Assembly (NCBI GenBank): GCA_014529385.2 | Contig: CM043956.1 | Span: 65,658,620-65,722,619, forward strand | Direction: 5' to 3' | DNA from: Adiantum capillus-veneris | Taxonomy: Eukaryota > Streptophyta > Polypodiopsida > Polypodiales > Pteridaceae | DNA length: 64,000 nucleotides | Shown: positions 36,554 to 47,189 of the stretch, piece after piece | Layout: the number at the start of each line of letters is the position of its first letter | Numbering within the stretch: position 1 is the first letter of the stretch | Made by a program: the position numbers and the translations under genes | The notes under the pieces: generated by a model | Seen by the model: only the letters and a program-made list of their open reading frames with translations | Database searches by the model: none | Told to the model about the DNA's origin: nothing

Positions 36554-37260
36554 TGGTTCCATCGACGGGATTAAATCACTTTTTCCTCAAAAAAGTGAGC
36601 CTTGGTCAGTTTGGGTTAAAGACACAGAGAGAGTTTGGGATGACCTTGAAAACATAGAGAGTTTGAAAGTAGATCGAGTGGATTTACAGGTGAGAAAGGC
36701 TACGAGAGTCTTTCTTTGGATACAGGTGAGAAAGGCTACGAGTCTTTCTTTGGATTTACAGGTGAGAAAGGCTACGACAGTTTTTCTTTGGATACAAGTG
36801 AGAAAGGCTACGAGTCTTTCTTTGGATACAGGATGGATGGCAACAAGGAAGAGGGTTCCTCTTTAGAGGATAGACAGCCTATTCCAACTGCACATGAAAT
36901 TGGCGAGAGTTCAGGCTAAGCAGAGAAAGCTTTGCAGGTTGTTACTGCTGTGACCATGTTCAAGCAATTGATGGAGAATCCAAGATTTATGGAGTTCATA
37001 CAATCTTCATCAATAGCACATCAAGTTCAAGGCAGTTTTGGCATGCCAGGAACAGTGTTTAGGGGTATACAAGGCATGGTGCCCAACCCCATGTATGCAA
37101 ACATTGGTTTGCACCCAGGATTTCAGGGCACACAAGGTCAGTTTGGGGTGTCACAAGGCAACTTGGGTATGGCTGGTTTTTCAATCCCATCAGTGAATAT
37201 GACACCTGGACATCAACATGTTATTGGCCAGGGAGTACCTTATGGCTCCCACAGGTGTAC
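36554..37260 (+). mobile_element. First internal unit, shortened
   Basis: Contains the 36-bp repeats, the MDGNKEEGSSLEDRQPI frame and a second frame with VVTAVTMFKQLMENPRFMEF and a Gly/Met/Pro-rich tail (GMPGTVFRGIQGMVPN). It ends at CCCACAGGTGTAC, directly followed by LTR B. The longer second unit continues beyond that same point, so this unit was shortened when the array formed. Confidence 0.85.
36686..36829 (+). repeat. 36-bp coding tandem repeat, four units
   Basis: Units start at 36,686, 36,722, 36,758 and 36,794. Each begins ACAGGTGAGAAAGGCTACGA and encodes a TGEKGYESFFG-like peptide. The second internal unit has three such units (38,875-38,982). The start resembles a 5' splice site, CAG/GTGAG. 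Confidence 0.85.
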
Positions 37261-38743
37261 TGTCACCAGCCAGTGGCAATTCCATTTTTGTTTATTTTCT
37301 CTTTCTTTGGGGAATTTCGTTTGTTTTACCTTTTGGAAACACCCCTCTGGAAATCTAATTGCCCTGCATTGCATAGCCAGTGTGGAACTGTTCAAAGAGA
37401 GTCCAGGCTTGAGGGCTAAAGAGCACTAAGGTTGGACAAGGACTATGGTTAGCCAAAGTGGGGTCATTGGCCAGCCAAAGCGGAATCCTTTGCTACATAG
37501 GCTACATTTCAGTTCTGGGTGTGGCTGCAGTGTACAAAGAGGGTCAGATGACCTAGAAGAATGTAATGGCAGAAACTCCTAAATTTTAGGGACTTCTATT
37601 TTTGGACGGCAAAATGTCTTCGCGTCATTACGTGCAGTTTGACATGGTGATCATTTTGTTACTCTGTGGCCAAGTCAACAGAGACTGCAGGTGAGATATT
37701 TTTAGACCCGAGGGTGTAAAGCTGGAAAATGCACAAATGAGTGACACTTGGCACTCTGAGGTCAGTTTACTACTTAAAGAGAAGGCAAAAACGTGATTTT
37801 TCAGCTGTGAGCTCGTTTTCGAGTGCTCTCACAGGTGGGAGAGCTTCAATGGAGTGCTGGCTTACCCTCTATGTACAGTGAAGTGCAGGATGTCATGACC
37901 TGCACACCTCTCACTGCCCTCTCTCTCCCCTATGGCAGTATGTTATGCCCCTCTAGTGGGCTCATCAGATTGACCAATGTACAGTTGTGTGGGTTCATGC
38001 ATGATTGTCGAGGCAAGAGCCTCTTGCACAGGTACTGGATTAGCTAGCTGCTAATCCCCCGCAGGTACAGGTGAATTCGGAGAGGTTTCACGCCCGAAAT
38101 CTTGTCCGATCCAAAGGGCAAGTAGCCCTACAGGTGCGGGAGCTCGAGGTCTTGCTACAGATGCGACCGGCACGCGAAACGGAGCCCAAAACAGGGAATT
38201 ACAGCCAGCTGTGTATTTTTGCAGGTTTAGGGTTTTGGCCCTAAACGGACCCTAATACCCCCAGGAGGTTCGGGGACGCAAGGGGACCGCTGTACAAGTG
38301 ATCTAACACATTTTCGGGGCAGAAAACAGAGAATTCAGCGTGCTGCAGATTCTCGCCAGGTTTTGCAAAGTGTCCGTATGCGTCGGGAAAGTCATCTAAT
38401 GCGTGGGGATACTGACTGTGAAGGGTCCTAGTACAGTTACGTTGCCGAAATCGGCCAGAACAGAAGAAATTCAGCCCAGATTGTGCGGGGCAGCTTGTAG
38501 GGAACCAGAGCTTTTATTCCCTCTTTTAAATAATAAAGAAATACCGAAAGGGGCGCCTATTTAGGGGCCAATCTGGTCTCTGACTCGCATACAGATGCAT
38601 TCTAGCATAAAGCATCTGTATCCCATTCCCCTCTCTTGTGTCATTATAGCACATGTAGAATAGACGACTAATAATGGGTGAAAGCTAAATCAAGGTTTGA
38701 AGTAAAGTCTACTGTCCTTTTTGAAGTTAACAGGCCGGTTACA
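37261..38743 (+). mobile_element. LTR B of the array (1,483 bp)
   Basis: Shares the outer parts with LTRs A and C, but its middle (about 38,030-38,510) is a different version. It has one hairpin module (GGGCAAGTAGCCC at 38,116) instead of two. The same middle occurs, diverged, inside the second internal unit (39,690-40,150). It ends CGGTTACA and has the shared box TACCGAAAGGGGCGCC near 38,536. Confidence 0.88.
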
Positions 38744-41140
38744 TGGTTCCATCACCGAGATTAAATCAGTTTTTCCTCAAAAAGTGAGCCTTGGTCAGTT
38801 TGGGTTAAACACACAGAGAGAGTTTGGGATGACCTTGAAAACACAGAGAGTTTGAAAGTAGATCGAGTGGACTTACAGGTGAGAAAGGCTACGAGTCTTT
38901 CTTTGGATTTACAGGTGAGAAAGGCTACGACAGTTTTTCTTTGGATACAAGTGAGAAAGGCTACGAGTCTTTCTTTGGATACAGGATGGATGGCAACAAG
39001 GAAGAGGGTTCCTCTTTAGAGGATAGACAGCCTATTCCAACTGCACATGAAATTGGCGAGAGTTCAGGCTAAGCAGAGAAAGCTTTGCAGGTTGTTACTG
39101 CTGTGACCATGTTCAAGCAATTGATGGAGAATCCAAGATTTATGGAGTTCATACAATCTTCATCAATAGCACATCAAGTTCAAGGCAGTTTTGGCATGCC
39201 AGGAACAGTGTTTAGGGGTATACAAGGCATGGTGCCCAACCCCATGTATGCAAACATTGGTTTGCACCCAGGATTTCAGGGCACACAAGGTCAGTTTGGG
39301 GTGTCACAAGGCAACTTGGGTATGGCTGGTTTTTCAATCCCATCAGTGAATATGACACCTGGACATCAACATGTTATTGGCCAGGGAGTACCTTATGGCT
39401 CCCACAGGTGTACCCATTATGCAAACTGTCTCTTTTGACAATTTGGAGTCAATGGATAAGCTAAAGCCATACAAAGAAGATGATCAATGAGTCCATTGAC
39501 ACATTCAATGGCTTTGATGAGAGGACAAAGGTTTTCTCTTTCCTCGAACAGTTTGACAAAACATTTGTTGGAAGGAGTATTTAAAGTCAGGAAAGCTGCC
39601 ACTTTTCTGAAAAAAAAAGATGCAAGTAAGCGGTGGAATACATTGTTGTTACAAGGACAAACTCCTTCCCACTTGGAATGATTTCATACAGGTACCGAAT
39701 TAGCTAAAGGCTAATTCAAAACAGGTACAGGATGATTTAACAAGATTTCTTGCGAGAAATCTTGTGTAAATCAAAGGGCAAGTAGTCCTACTGATGCAGA
39801 AGATCAAAGGCTACGAATTGGTGCGATTGGCACGCAAAACAGAGCCCGAAAGAAGAAAATACAGCTTGTTGTATTTTTCTGCAGATTTAGGGTTTTGACC
39901 CTATTTGATGCCTTTTTGTCCCAAGAGCTTCGGGGAAGCCAGAGGACATTAATACAAGTGATTTGGAGCATTTTAGGAGCTAAAAACAGAGAATTCAGCG
40001 TGCTGAATTTCCATGACAGGTTTGCAAAAGTGCTCTATTATGCGTGGATAATCACTTGGATATGTGTATTTTTGGTTGTGAAGGTTTCTATTACAGTTAT
40101 GCTGCCAAAATTGGGTCAAGAAGAGAATTCTCAGCCCAATAAAAGTGACAGCATAAGGGTAGATCACAGGTTAATCTCCAAAGATCAAGATGAAGAGCAG
40201 AGAAAGATTGTTTTCGATGCCCAGTATGTAAATCAGTGATATTGCATAAAGGCTGAAATTGCTTGAGAGTTGGAAGATTCACAATGCGTTTCACGTGAGT
40301 CTTCTCAGACCCTATGTGGGTGATGTGCCAGAAGATATGCCAGTTTAAGATCAGCCGGAAGTCGAGGAACTTGACGAGATCTTGGTCCCGGAACAGATTT
40401 TGGCACATAAAGAAAGAAAAGAAAAGGCAAGGTTGCAAGGTGCTGTTTGGTAAAGTTCAAAAGCTATTCACCTTTGGATGTCAAGTAGATAGAAAAAAGT
40501 GAACTTGCAGAGTCACTAAAAGTATGGGAACTTATAACCTTGGTTTGCAACCTACCTTGACCCCTTGAGATTCAAAGCTACATGGATTGTCAGTGTGACA
40601 ATGGCTTCTGAAAGAAATGATGTACATGTTACTTATAGTGAGCTCAAATGAAGTGCATGTTACATGAATGTTAGAGTTGTACAGATTGTCAGTTTGGCAA
40701 TTGCTCTTACGGAATGTCCAAAAGTTTGGTTAGTGCTATAGAAGTGAGTATTTCTTGTCAGTTTGTCAAGGATACAGTAATTGCTTCTATTAAAGGGTAC
40801 ATGTGTAATTGCATTCTTAAACTGTCGGTTTGGGTATGCTCGAAAGTGTTACTGGATCCAACGTGTACTAAAAGACAGTGACAATATGACGCTTCCATTT
40901 TGTCATTGGAAAGTTATGGACTCAAAGCAATGGCAGAGTGTGACGCTTCCACTATGTCATTGGGATAGGGTTCACATGCAGGCAATACATGTGTCGACAA
41001 GTTGTTGAATACACCAGGGTTGACAATGAGCATGTATGTGTCGTACATGTGTCGACGAGGTGTTGAATACACCAGGGTTGACTGTGACCATGTACGACAT
41101 AGGTGCAAACGAGGAAGTTTGAGATTTCAAGAGGGGTGTA
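38744..41140 (+). mobile_element. Second internal unit with gag-like frame
   Basis: Repeats the first unit nearly exactly up to about 39,412, then continues with a gag-like block (FSFLEQFDKTFVG region, 39,500-39,570). At 39,690-40,150 is an LTR-B-like middle module, and later a short repeated run near 40,985-41,080 (GTGTCGACAAG/GTGTTGAATACACCAGGGTT). It ends in TTTCAAGAGGGGTGTA, a purine run before LTR C. No RT or integrase was found. It is broken. Confidence 0.8.
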
Positions 41141-43002
41141 TGTCACCAGCCAGTGGCAATTCCATTTTTGTTTATTTTCTCTTTCTTTGGGGAATTTCGT
41201 TTGTTTTACCTTTTGGAAACACCCCTCTGGAAATCTAATTGCCCTGCATTGCATAGCCAGTGTGGAACTATTTAGAGAGAGTTCAGGCTTGAGGGCTAAA
41301 GAGCACTAAGGTTGGACAAGGACTATGGTTAGCCAAAGTGGGGTCATTGGCCAACCAAAGCGGAATCCTTTGCTACATAGGCTACATTTCAGTTCTGGGT
41401 GTGGTTGCAATGTACAAAGAGGGTCAGATGACCTAGAAGAATGTAATGGCAGAAACTCCTAAATTTTAGGGACTGCTATTTTTGGACGGCAAAATGTCTT
41501 CGTGTCATTATGTGCAGTTTGACATGGGGATCATTTTGTTACTCTGTGGCCAAGTCAACAGAGGCTGCAGGTGAGATATTTTTAGACTCGAGGGTCTAAA
41601 GCGGGAAACTGCACAAATGAGTGACACTTGGCACTCTGAGGCCAGTTTACTACTTAAAGAGAAGGCAAAAACGTGATTTTTCAGCTGTGAGCTCGTTTTT
41701 GAGTGCTGTCACAGGTGGGAGAGCTTCAATGGAGTGCTGGCTTACCCTCTATGTACAGTGAGGTGCAGGATGTCATGACCTGCACACCTCTCACTGCTCT
41801 CTCTCCCCCCTATTCTCTCTCTCCCCCCCCTATTCTTTATGGTTATGCCCCTCTAGTGGGCTCATCAGATTGACCATGTACAGTCTTGTGGTTTGATGCT
41901 CTATTGCTGAGGCAAGAGCCTCCCTGAACAGGAACAGGAGTAGCTAACTGCTACTCCAAAGCAGGGAAACGAGAGGGTGATAACCTCTCAAGTAAACACA
42001 CAAAAATCAGCACTGTTTTATTGCTGATTTTGGGCTGTTTTGGGACTGTTTTGTGCTCGGAATCATGCCAGAATCAAGGGGCACGTAGTCCAAGGCATTG
42101 GGAACAGTGCAGGGACAGTTGACAGTCGAAAACAGGTCCCAACCAGAAAATACAGCGGTCTGAAATTTACTGTCTTGCAGTCGTATGGATGCCAGATGCA
42201 TTGGGAACAGTGCCCAATTGTCAGAGAACACTTTTGGGAAGTGTTGGGGCTCAAAACAAGTGAAAAAACAGAAATTCCAGCGAGCTGTAATTGCTCTTTT
42301 TGAGTTGGAATCAGAGGGTTTTTGTCAGTTGAATCAAGTTCCAGTGTTGGGAATTGTTTGGGGTCAATTTTGGAGCCGTTGTGTTGCCAAAATTTATCCA
42401 AAACAAGTGTTGTATTGCTGGATACAGATTAGGATTCTCGGAACTCTGATTTTTGCAGGTTTGGAGTTGTTTCGATGCCCTAAATCCTTCCAGATTCAAG
42501 GGGCAACTAGCCCAAGGTGCAGGGAATAGTGCAGGGGCTACACGGAGCTGAAAACAGAGAAAAACCAATCAATAACCAGAAATTACAGAGGCTGGTTATG
42601 CTTTGTTTTGGTCAATTAAAGGTGGAATCGGGAGACAGTGGTCTCCTTAGGATTCCCTAGTTTTGGGCAGGGTTCTGCGTCGTTATGTTGCCCAAATTCC
42701 TCCAAACAGGATAGGAACTGCGGGATACAGGTTAAGAACTGCGGGATACAGGTTTAGTGCTATAAGCACTCTTTGTACTTCCTCTTAACTGTAAAAGAAT
42801 AAAGAAATACCGAAAGGGGCGCCTATTTAGGGGCCAATCTAGTGACTGACTCGCATACAGATGCATTCTAGCATCTGTATCCCAATTCCCTCTCTTGTGT
42901 CATTATAGCACAGATAGAATAGACGACTAATAATGGGTGAAAGCTAAATCAAGGTTTGAAGTAAAGTCTACCGCCCTTTTTGAAGTTAACAGGCCGGTTA
43001 CA
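41141..43002 (+). mobile_element. LTR C of the array (1,862 bp)
   Basis: Starts TGTCACCAGCC and ends CGGTTACA. It has two hairpin modules (42,079 and 42,501), the shared box TACCGAAAGGGGCGCC (42,808) and the paired GCATACAGATGCATTCTAGC ahead of the end. It is nearly identical to LTR A. Confidence 0.9.
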
Positions 43003-43320
43003 GTAGTGGTGGAATTCTTTAGTCACAAAGCCTCACGTTGGAAGGACTTGGCAAGCTTACAAGAATATTTTGTCTTGAAGTTATGTGACCTCCTTATTTG
43101 AAGAACAACTTCTAGAAAAATGGGGGAACTGGAAAATGCTGACCACTGAAACCATGCAATATTATAAATTCTTGGATATCTATCTTCTTGTCTCTTTCTT
43201 CAAAATGTTAACCTTGAAGCACCAACACGAGCGCTATACTATCGGACTACGTTACCACTTCAAGAATACTGTTTGTCCAAGGAAGTCTCCTAAAAGAATT
43301 ATTGACGAAGTGATGATGTA
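43003..43320 (+). pseudogene. Gag fragment, right piece
   Basis: After GTAGT the sequence resumes gag: SLFEEQLLEKWGNWKMLTTE, YKFLDIYLL, EHQHERYTIGL-like KHQHERYTIGLRYH. It matches the gag of gag-only element 2 at 51,055-51,330 (SLFEVQTRSEWGNLKMLATE). It continues the piece that ends at 34,723. Broken. Confidence 0.8.
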
Positions 43321-43321
43321 G

Positions 43322-43577
43322 CTGGCTGGTCCGCAAAATGTGCCGCAAATCAGTGGAGCTGACGTGGTAGGCTGGGCCGCAAATCACGGAAGTGCTTTTG
43401 GGCGCAAGTTTTGTACATAATGCTTTTTGGGCTTGGGGCCTTAAAATATGAGCCTTGGGGAGGCCTTTGGCAGACATGCAATTGTAGATTTGCAAAGAGT
43501 CTCTGCCAGCCAATGGTACCTTCTCAAGAGCAATATAAAAAAAATACCAAAAGGGGTTTTAGTGTGTTGGGGCTAGA

Positions 43578-43646
<69 letters not shown>

Positions 43647-43725
43647 AGTTTTGAGTTGTGTCGAAGTTTTGAAGTCTGTTCCTGTTTGATTCTTTTCAGC
43701 TGGCATGCGGTGCCCATGCATTACA
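43322..43725 (+). mobile_element. LTR-like end with microsatellite
   Basis: Contains the shared LTR box in the form TACCAAAAGGGG (43,540) and TGTTGGGGCTAGAGC, a (TC)n tract at 43,580-43,643, and an end GGCATGCGGTGCCCATGCATTACA similar in layout to the end of the LTR at 53,664. It probably is the 3' LTR of the element that holds the gag pieces on both sides of the array. The start is not certain. Confidence 0.6.
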
Positions 43726-44115
43726 CTATGTAGAACAGGTAGGAATTTTGGGGTTGAGAAGAATTCTATTGATTGAGGTAAAGTGGATCCCAAAATTTCA
43801 CAAAGATTTTGAAAATCCTTGACTTCCATATAAGGTTTAAACAACTGAAAAGTGATAGTCAAATGCAATTCTCGAACGAGACCCACTATATATTCTCGAT
43901 CAAATTGGATCGTCGTGGGAGTCTTGGAAGTATGAGGGTTGTGAAGCTCCATTGGTTTTGTTAAAGTCGGATTAGGGTTAGGGTTAGCCTCCATCGTGAG
44001 TGATTGTTCCTCTTGTAAGAACAAGAAGAAAGCTAGGCTCTGATACCATTGTAATTGGATGGATGATTCACTTGAACACACATTCTTCATCTGAATAACT
44101 TGAATTGAATAGAAC
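43726..44115 (-). mobile_element. LTR element fragment: gag start, primer site, LTR edge
   Basis: On the minus strand, LTR edge at 44,050, primer site TGGTATCAGAGC (plus-strand GCTCTGATACCA, 44,037-44,048) and a gag-like start MEANPNPNPTLTKPMELHNP with FDREYIVGLVRELH. It ends near 43,726 against the other LTR. A short remnant, of Copia type judged from the primer site and spacing only. Confidence 0.6.
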
Positions 44116-45020
44116 GAATAGCATTTGCAGATTCCAGACGACAAGGGGGAGCAGCGTAGTTTGCCTTTGGAGAAGATTTGCCCTCAAGTTGAGTGCGCCT
44201 GGTGGGATTTCTTTACTGTTTGTCTCAAGAGTTTTACTATTGAGTGTGCTGAGCTTTTGATAGAGTCGTTTCTTGCCTTTCCTCTTCCTGAGTCTAGTCT
44301 CAAAGCGAAACAAAACCCACTCGCCAAGCTTGACGTTAACTTTCCATCGATATCTATTTGCAACCTACTTTTACTTTTCTTGTGATCTTTGTAAGCTTGC
44401 TTGACCTTGGTGTAGGTAGTTTTTAAATCTTATTTATGTATGTAGGCCTAGGAAGCTCAATTGGAGATGATGAAGCACTTGGGTGGTGGTAATATCTCCC
44501 TCTTAATGCCTTTTCTAGGGATTGATGTCCCTGAGCTGCCCCAATCTCCTCTAGATGCCGCATCAGGATCTCCTGAATGTGCCTTTGTGAAGGTAGACCC
44601 GGGTGTCTGGCAGGTCTAGCCCTCAAGTCGCTTGTAGAAAGCTGTAGAGAGTAACGGGTAATTTTCCTGCGTCTCGAGTCTCAACTTGTGTCTAGTGTTC
44701 TTGTGTGATCATCATACATTAATGTGTTTGCCTCATAACTCAAAATGCAATGGTGTTACCATATTCTGTTTTCACCAGGAGTTCAAGGTGTTTTTTATTC
44801 CAACTGTAGTAGTGGTATGGCTTTTGATAGAGTTTTTATCATTTGAGATGAGTGCTTGCTTAGCGAATATTATCAGATTAGTATGCAAGAGAATCTGCTT
44901 GCTGGAACAATTGTCTTCAAGGAAAAAAACTTCTTGAGGCTGATTTTATAAAACCTTACTGTCACTCTGATTACTTTTTGGGACTTGAACTTTTATATAT
45001 GACTGTGCAGGAAAGCAAGC
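44116..45020. other. Possible gene upstream region or old repeat
   Basis: No assigned feature. The plus strand has a frame at 44,125-44,385 without recognised domain. TTATATATGACTGTGCAG near 44,993-45,010 looks like an intron 3' end just before the F-box exon. Confidence 0.4.
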
Positions 45021-45173
45021 AGGCTGCTTCTTTTCTTCTATGGGTTCTCTAATTGATGGAGCTCTAAACAAGTTAGACAAGGAGATACTTATATCTATGT
45101 TGAATCTGCTGGAAACACCAAGGGATGTAGCTCATGCTGCTTGTGTTTGTCGCTCATGGCGTAAATATGGTAC
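45011..45173 (+). CDS. F-box-like exon (possible host gene fragment)
   Basis: After the acceptor-like TGTGCAG at 45,004-45,010 comes a short leader and a start ATG at 45,040. The frame reads MGSLIDGALNKLDKEILISM, LNLLETPRDVAHAACVCRSW, RKYG. The pattern LDKEIL-x-x-L-x9-AACVCRSWR is that of an F-box domain, which binds SKP1 in SCF ubiquitin ligases. The plant At4g00755-like group has a similar start. At about 45,173 the sequence ATG/GTACAAG looks like a splice donor, and after it the frame becomes nondescript. So it is probably the first coding exon of a gene whose next exons lie beyond the LINE, or a captured exon. No other exon was recognised in the window. Confidence 0.55.
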
Positions 45174-45291
45174 AAGTTTTTTAAATTACCCTTTAGCAAG
45201 CTTGTTCCATTACATGTTATATGAAGATTTTTGAAGGGGAAGGGGGTCACAAGTTTTCATGACGTCATATTTCAGTTGTTGGTTTGGTAGA

Positions 45292-45297
<6 letters not shown>

Positions 45298-45343
<46 letters not shown>

Positions 45344-45660
45344 GAATGTGAGCTCTGCACCTGCTCAAGCTGTACTCTTGTGCGAGCTCTGCACCTGCGC
45401 GCTAGTCTGCCCGTGTGCCAGCGGCTGGGAGTTGCATGCGCTGGCAGATTTCCTCGCAGCCCCTGCAGTTGTCTGCCTCTGTGTCTTCGCCCTCGGGCAG
45501 CTTGCAGCCTCTTGCTGTTCTGCGCGTGAGTGGTGTGTGTGTGTGTGTGTGTGGTAAGATGTGTGTGATCTCAGGCGTTCTGTTTCCTCTACCTTGTACA
45601 GTCCTTCCTTGCTTCAGTTGTCTGGTGTGTGTGTGTGTGTGAGAGAGAGAGAGTGTTTGT
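45298..45660. repeat. GA and GT microsatellites
   Basis: (GA)n at 45,300-45,340, (GT)n at 45,534-45,552 and (GT)n(GA)n at 45,623-45,652. They lie between the F-box exon and the LINE. Confidence 0.9.
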
Positions 45661-45756
45661 GAGGAGTGGTGTGTATACCTATAGGTTGGAAAGAGTGCTT
45701 TTCGTAGGGCTCTTGTGGTTTCATGACGGAGAACCCCTACATCTACAAGCGAAGCA

Positions 45757-46570
45757 ATGGACTCGTCATGGTCTCTCATCAAGGAATGCTTACACGATGA
45801 TTTTGAAGATGCATGTAGGGCCTGGGAGGGCTCGGAACCTGAGAAAGAAGTCCTCATTCCAGTTCAACAACTGATGGATCCTGTCACCCAATATGCGTTA
45901 AATGCAGTTATACTTTTCTTTCTTGACAAAATGCCTACGGCACAGGATGTGGGACAATGGGCGGATTTCATGCTTAAGTGTCAAGTGGTTTAGGAGTTTA
46001 TTTTGGGGCTCGAGGATTTTATGAGGTTTTGTTGGTAGACAATGAGGCTAGAGACGCCCTGCTTGAAATGTTACTGTTGTTTTTTAACACGCAAATGTCA
46101 CATGTATTGCCCTAAGGATTATCAGACTTTTATATGGGTGGAGGTGGTGGATTTCCCCGTACGTGGTGTCACTTTCTTCCGTTGTTGGCTAACCAGTTGG
46201 GAAAGGTGGTTTTTCCTCCCAGGTTGATGCGATTGATATATGGGGAAAAGTTTCTAACTCATGTTTTCTTTGTGGTAAATTTGATCACATGCAACCGGAA
46301 TGTCTGGATCTGCACCTACACTTTCCTCCTTCAACATTACCGTCTCCACAACCTTCCCCTCCCCCAAAGTCACTCTTGGAACTTAGACATAATGGTGCTT
46401 CGACTTCAGACGCTCTCCTGCGTGGATAAGGGGAAAGGGAAACAGGTATTGATGTCTACAACACCTCATTTCATAGTTTCAAAAGAAAAAGAAAAGGAAA
46501 CAGGAAAGGGCAAAGACCAGGACACTGAGAGGGATGCTTGGATCATTCCCAAAAAGAATGTCAAGGTTTG
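45757..46570 (+). pseudogene. LINE 1 ORF1: DUF4283-like and CCHC knuckle
   Basis: Starts MDSSWSLIKECLHDDFEDAC with VTQYALNAVILFFLDKMPTA and VGQWADFMLKC, the opening pattern of the DUF4283 RNA-binding-type domain found in plant LINE ORF1. A stop follows near 45,991. In shifted frames there are GWRWWISPYVVSLSSVVG and IDIWGKVSNSCFLC. The knuckle CFLCGKFDHMQPEC lies at 46,262-46,303, then a Pro-rich and Lys/Glu-rich tail. ORF1 binds LINE RNA. It is a pseudogene. Confidence 0.7.
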
Positions 46571-46649
46571 AACTCCAGCCTCTTCCCGTAATTATGTGAC
46601 CCCGCTGAAGATTGCATCTCAAAGGAAGCTTTCCTATGCTTGTTTGGCA

Positions 46650-46865
46650 TGAGTTACAACCTACTATTGAGCTCGCCTTGATAGCTGCAATCTCTTTCAT
46701 AGGCATCAATATGATGCCTTTGTGTGTGATATGAGGATTCACTATACTTTATGCCTTTCAGATCATGCTCCCATACGTTTGACCTTACATTTTGGCCCGT
46801 CTTTAGATGTTGTCTCTTTGCCTAGGAAACGGCTTTTGCATGTCAACCAATGCATATTTGACAGA
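46650..46865 (+). pseudogene. LINE 1 endonuclease, C-terminal remnant
   Basis: ARLDSCNLFHRHQYDAFVCD leads to CLSDHAPIRLTLHFG, the last motif of exonuclease-endonuclease-phosphatase nucleases (SDHxPI). The N-terminal three quarters of the domain are missing, because ORF1 ends only about 80 bp upstream. A stop follows near 46,865. Confidence 0.75.
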
Positions 46866-47189
46866 TGAAGTTTTCCATAACATGATTATGGATATAATCC
46901 CCCCTTTGATCTCCCAAATGCATATAGATATGGATGTTGTGTGATTATGGCAAGCACTATATGTCTCGGCTGTGAAGCAATGTTCAGTAGGGAAGGGATA
47001 CTTGTCAACGATTGATGCATAGGGCTAATTCCTTCTCACTTTCGGAGGTTGAATTTAATGCATTGATTTCAGCTTACATTACTATACGGTATAATGATGA
47101 GAGGAAATTGGCTAATTGGTAGATTCGTGCAAGGCAACTCGCTTTTGTTGATAAAGGTTGTTCCTCCAAACAGTTCTTCAAGCATTTGC

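Larger units (their letters stand above)
34724..43002 (+). mobile_element. Three-LTR array of a gag-only element (LTR-internal-LTR-internal-LTR)
   Basis: LTR A 34,724-36,553, internal 36,554-37,260, LTR B 37,261-38,743, internal 38,744-41,140, LTR C 41,141-43,002. The whole array is bounded by GTAGT (34,719-34,723 and 43,003-43,007), the 5-bp target duplication. So one insertion later became a two-unit array, as known for LTR elements through unequal recombination. The internal units hold a gag-like frame but no RT or integrase. It is broken. Confidence 0.88.

Noticed and set aside
36686-36829. Zinc-finger linker repeats (TGEK)
   Set aside because: The TGEK text recurs, but there are no Cys/His pairs between units.
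34724-43002. Three independent LTR insertions
   Set aside because: Only the outermost edges share GTAGT, and the internal units repeat each other, so an array from one insertion is simpler.
43970-43990. Interstitial telomere motif (TTAGGGTTAGGG)
   Set aside because: Only two imperfect units; expected by chance.
44125-44385. Host gene on the plus strand upstream of the F-box exon
   Set aside because: One short frame without recognisable domain or splice context; left unassigned.
45284-45640. Cys/Leu-rich frames after the F-box exon
   Set aside because: They run through GA and GT microsatellites and have no family pattern.
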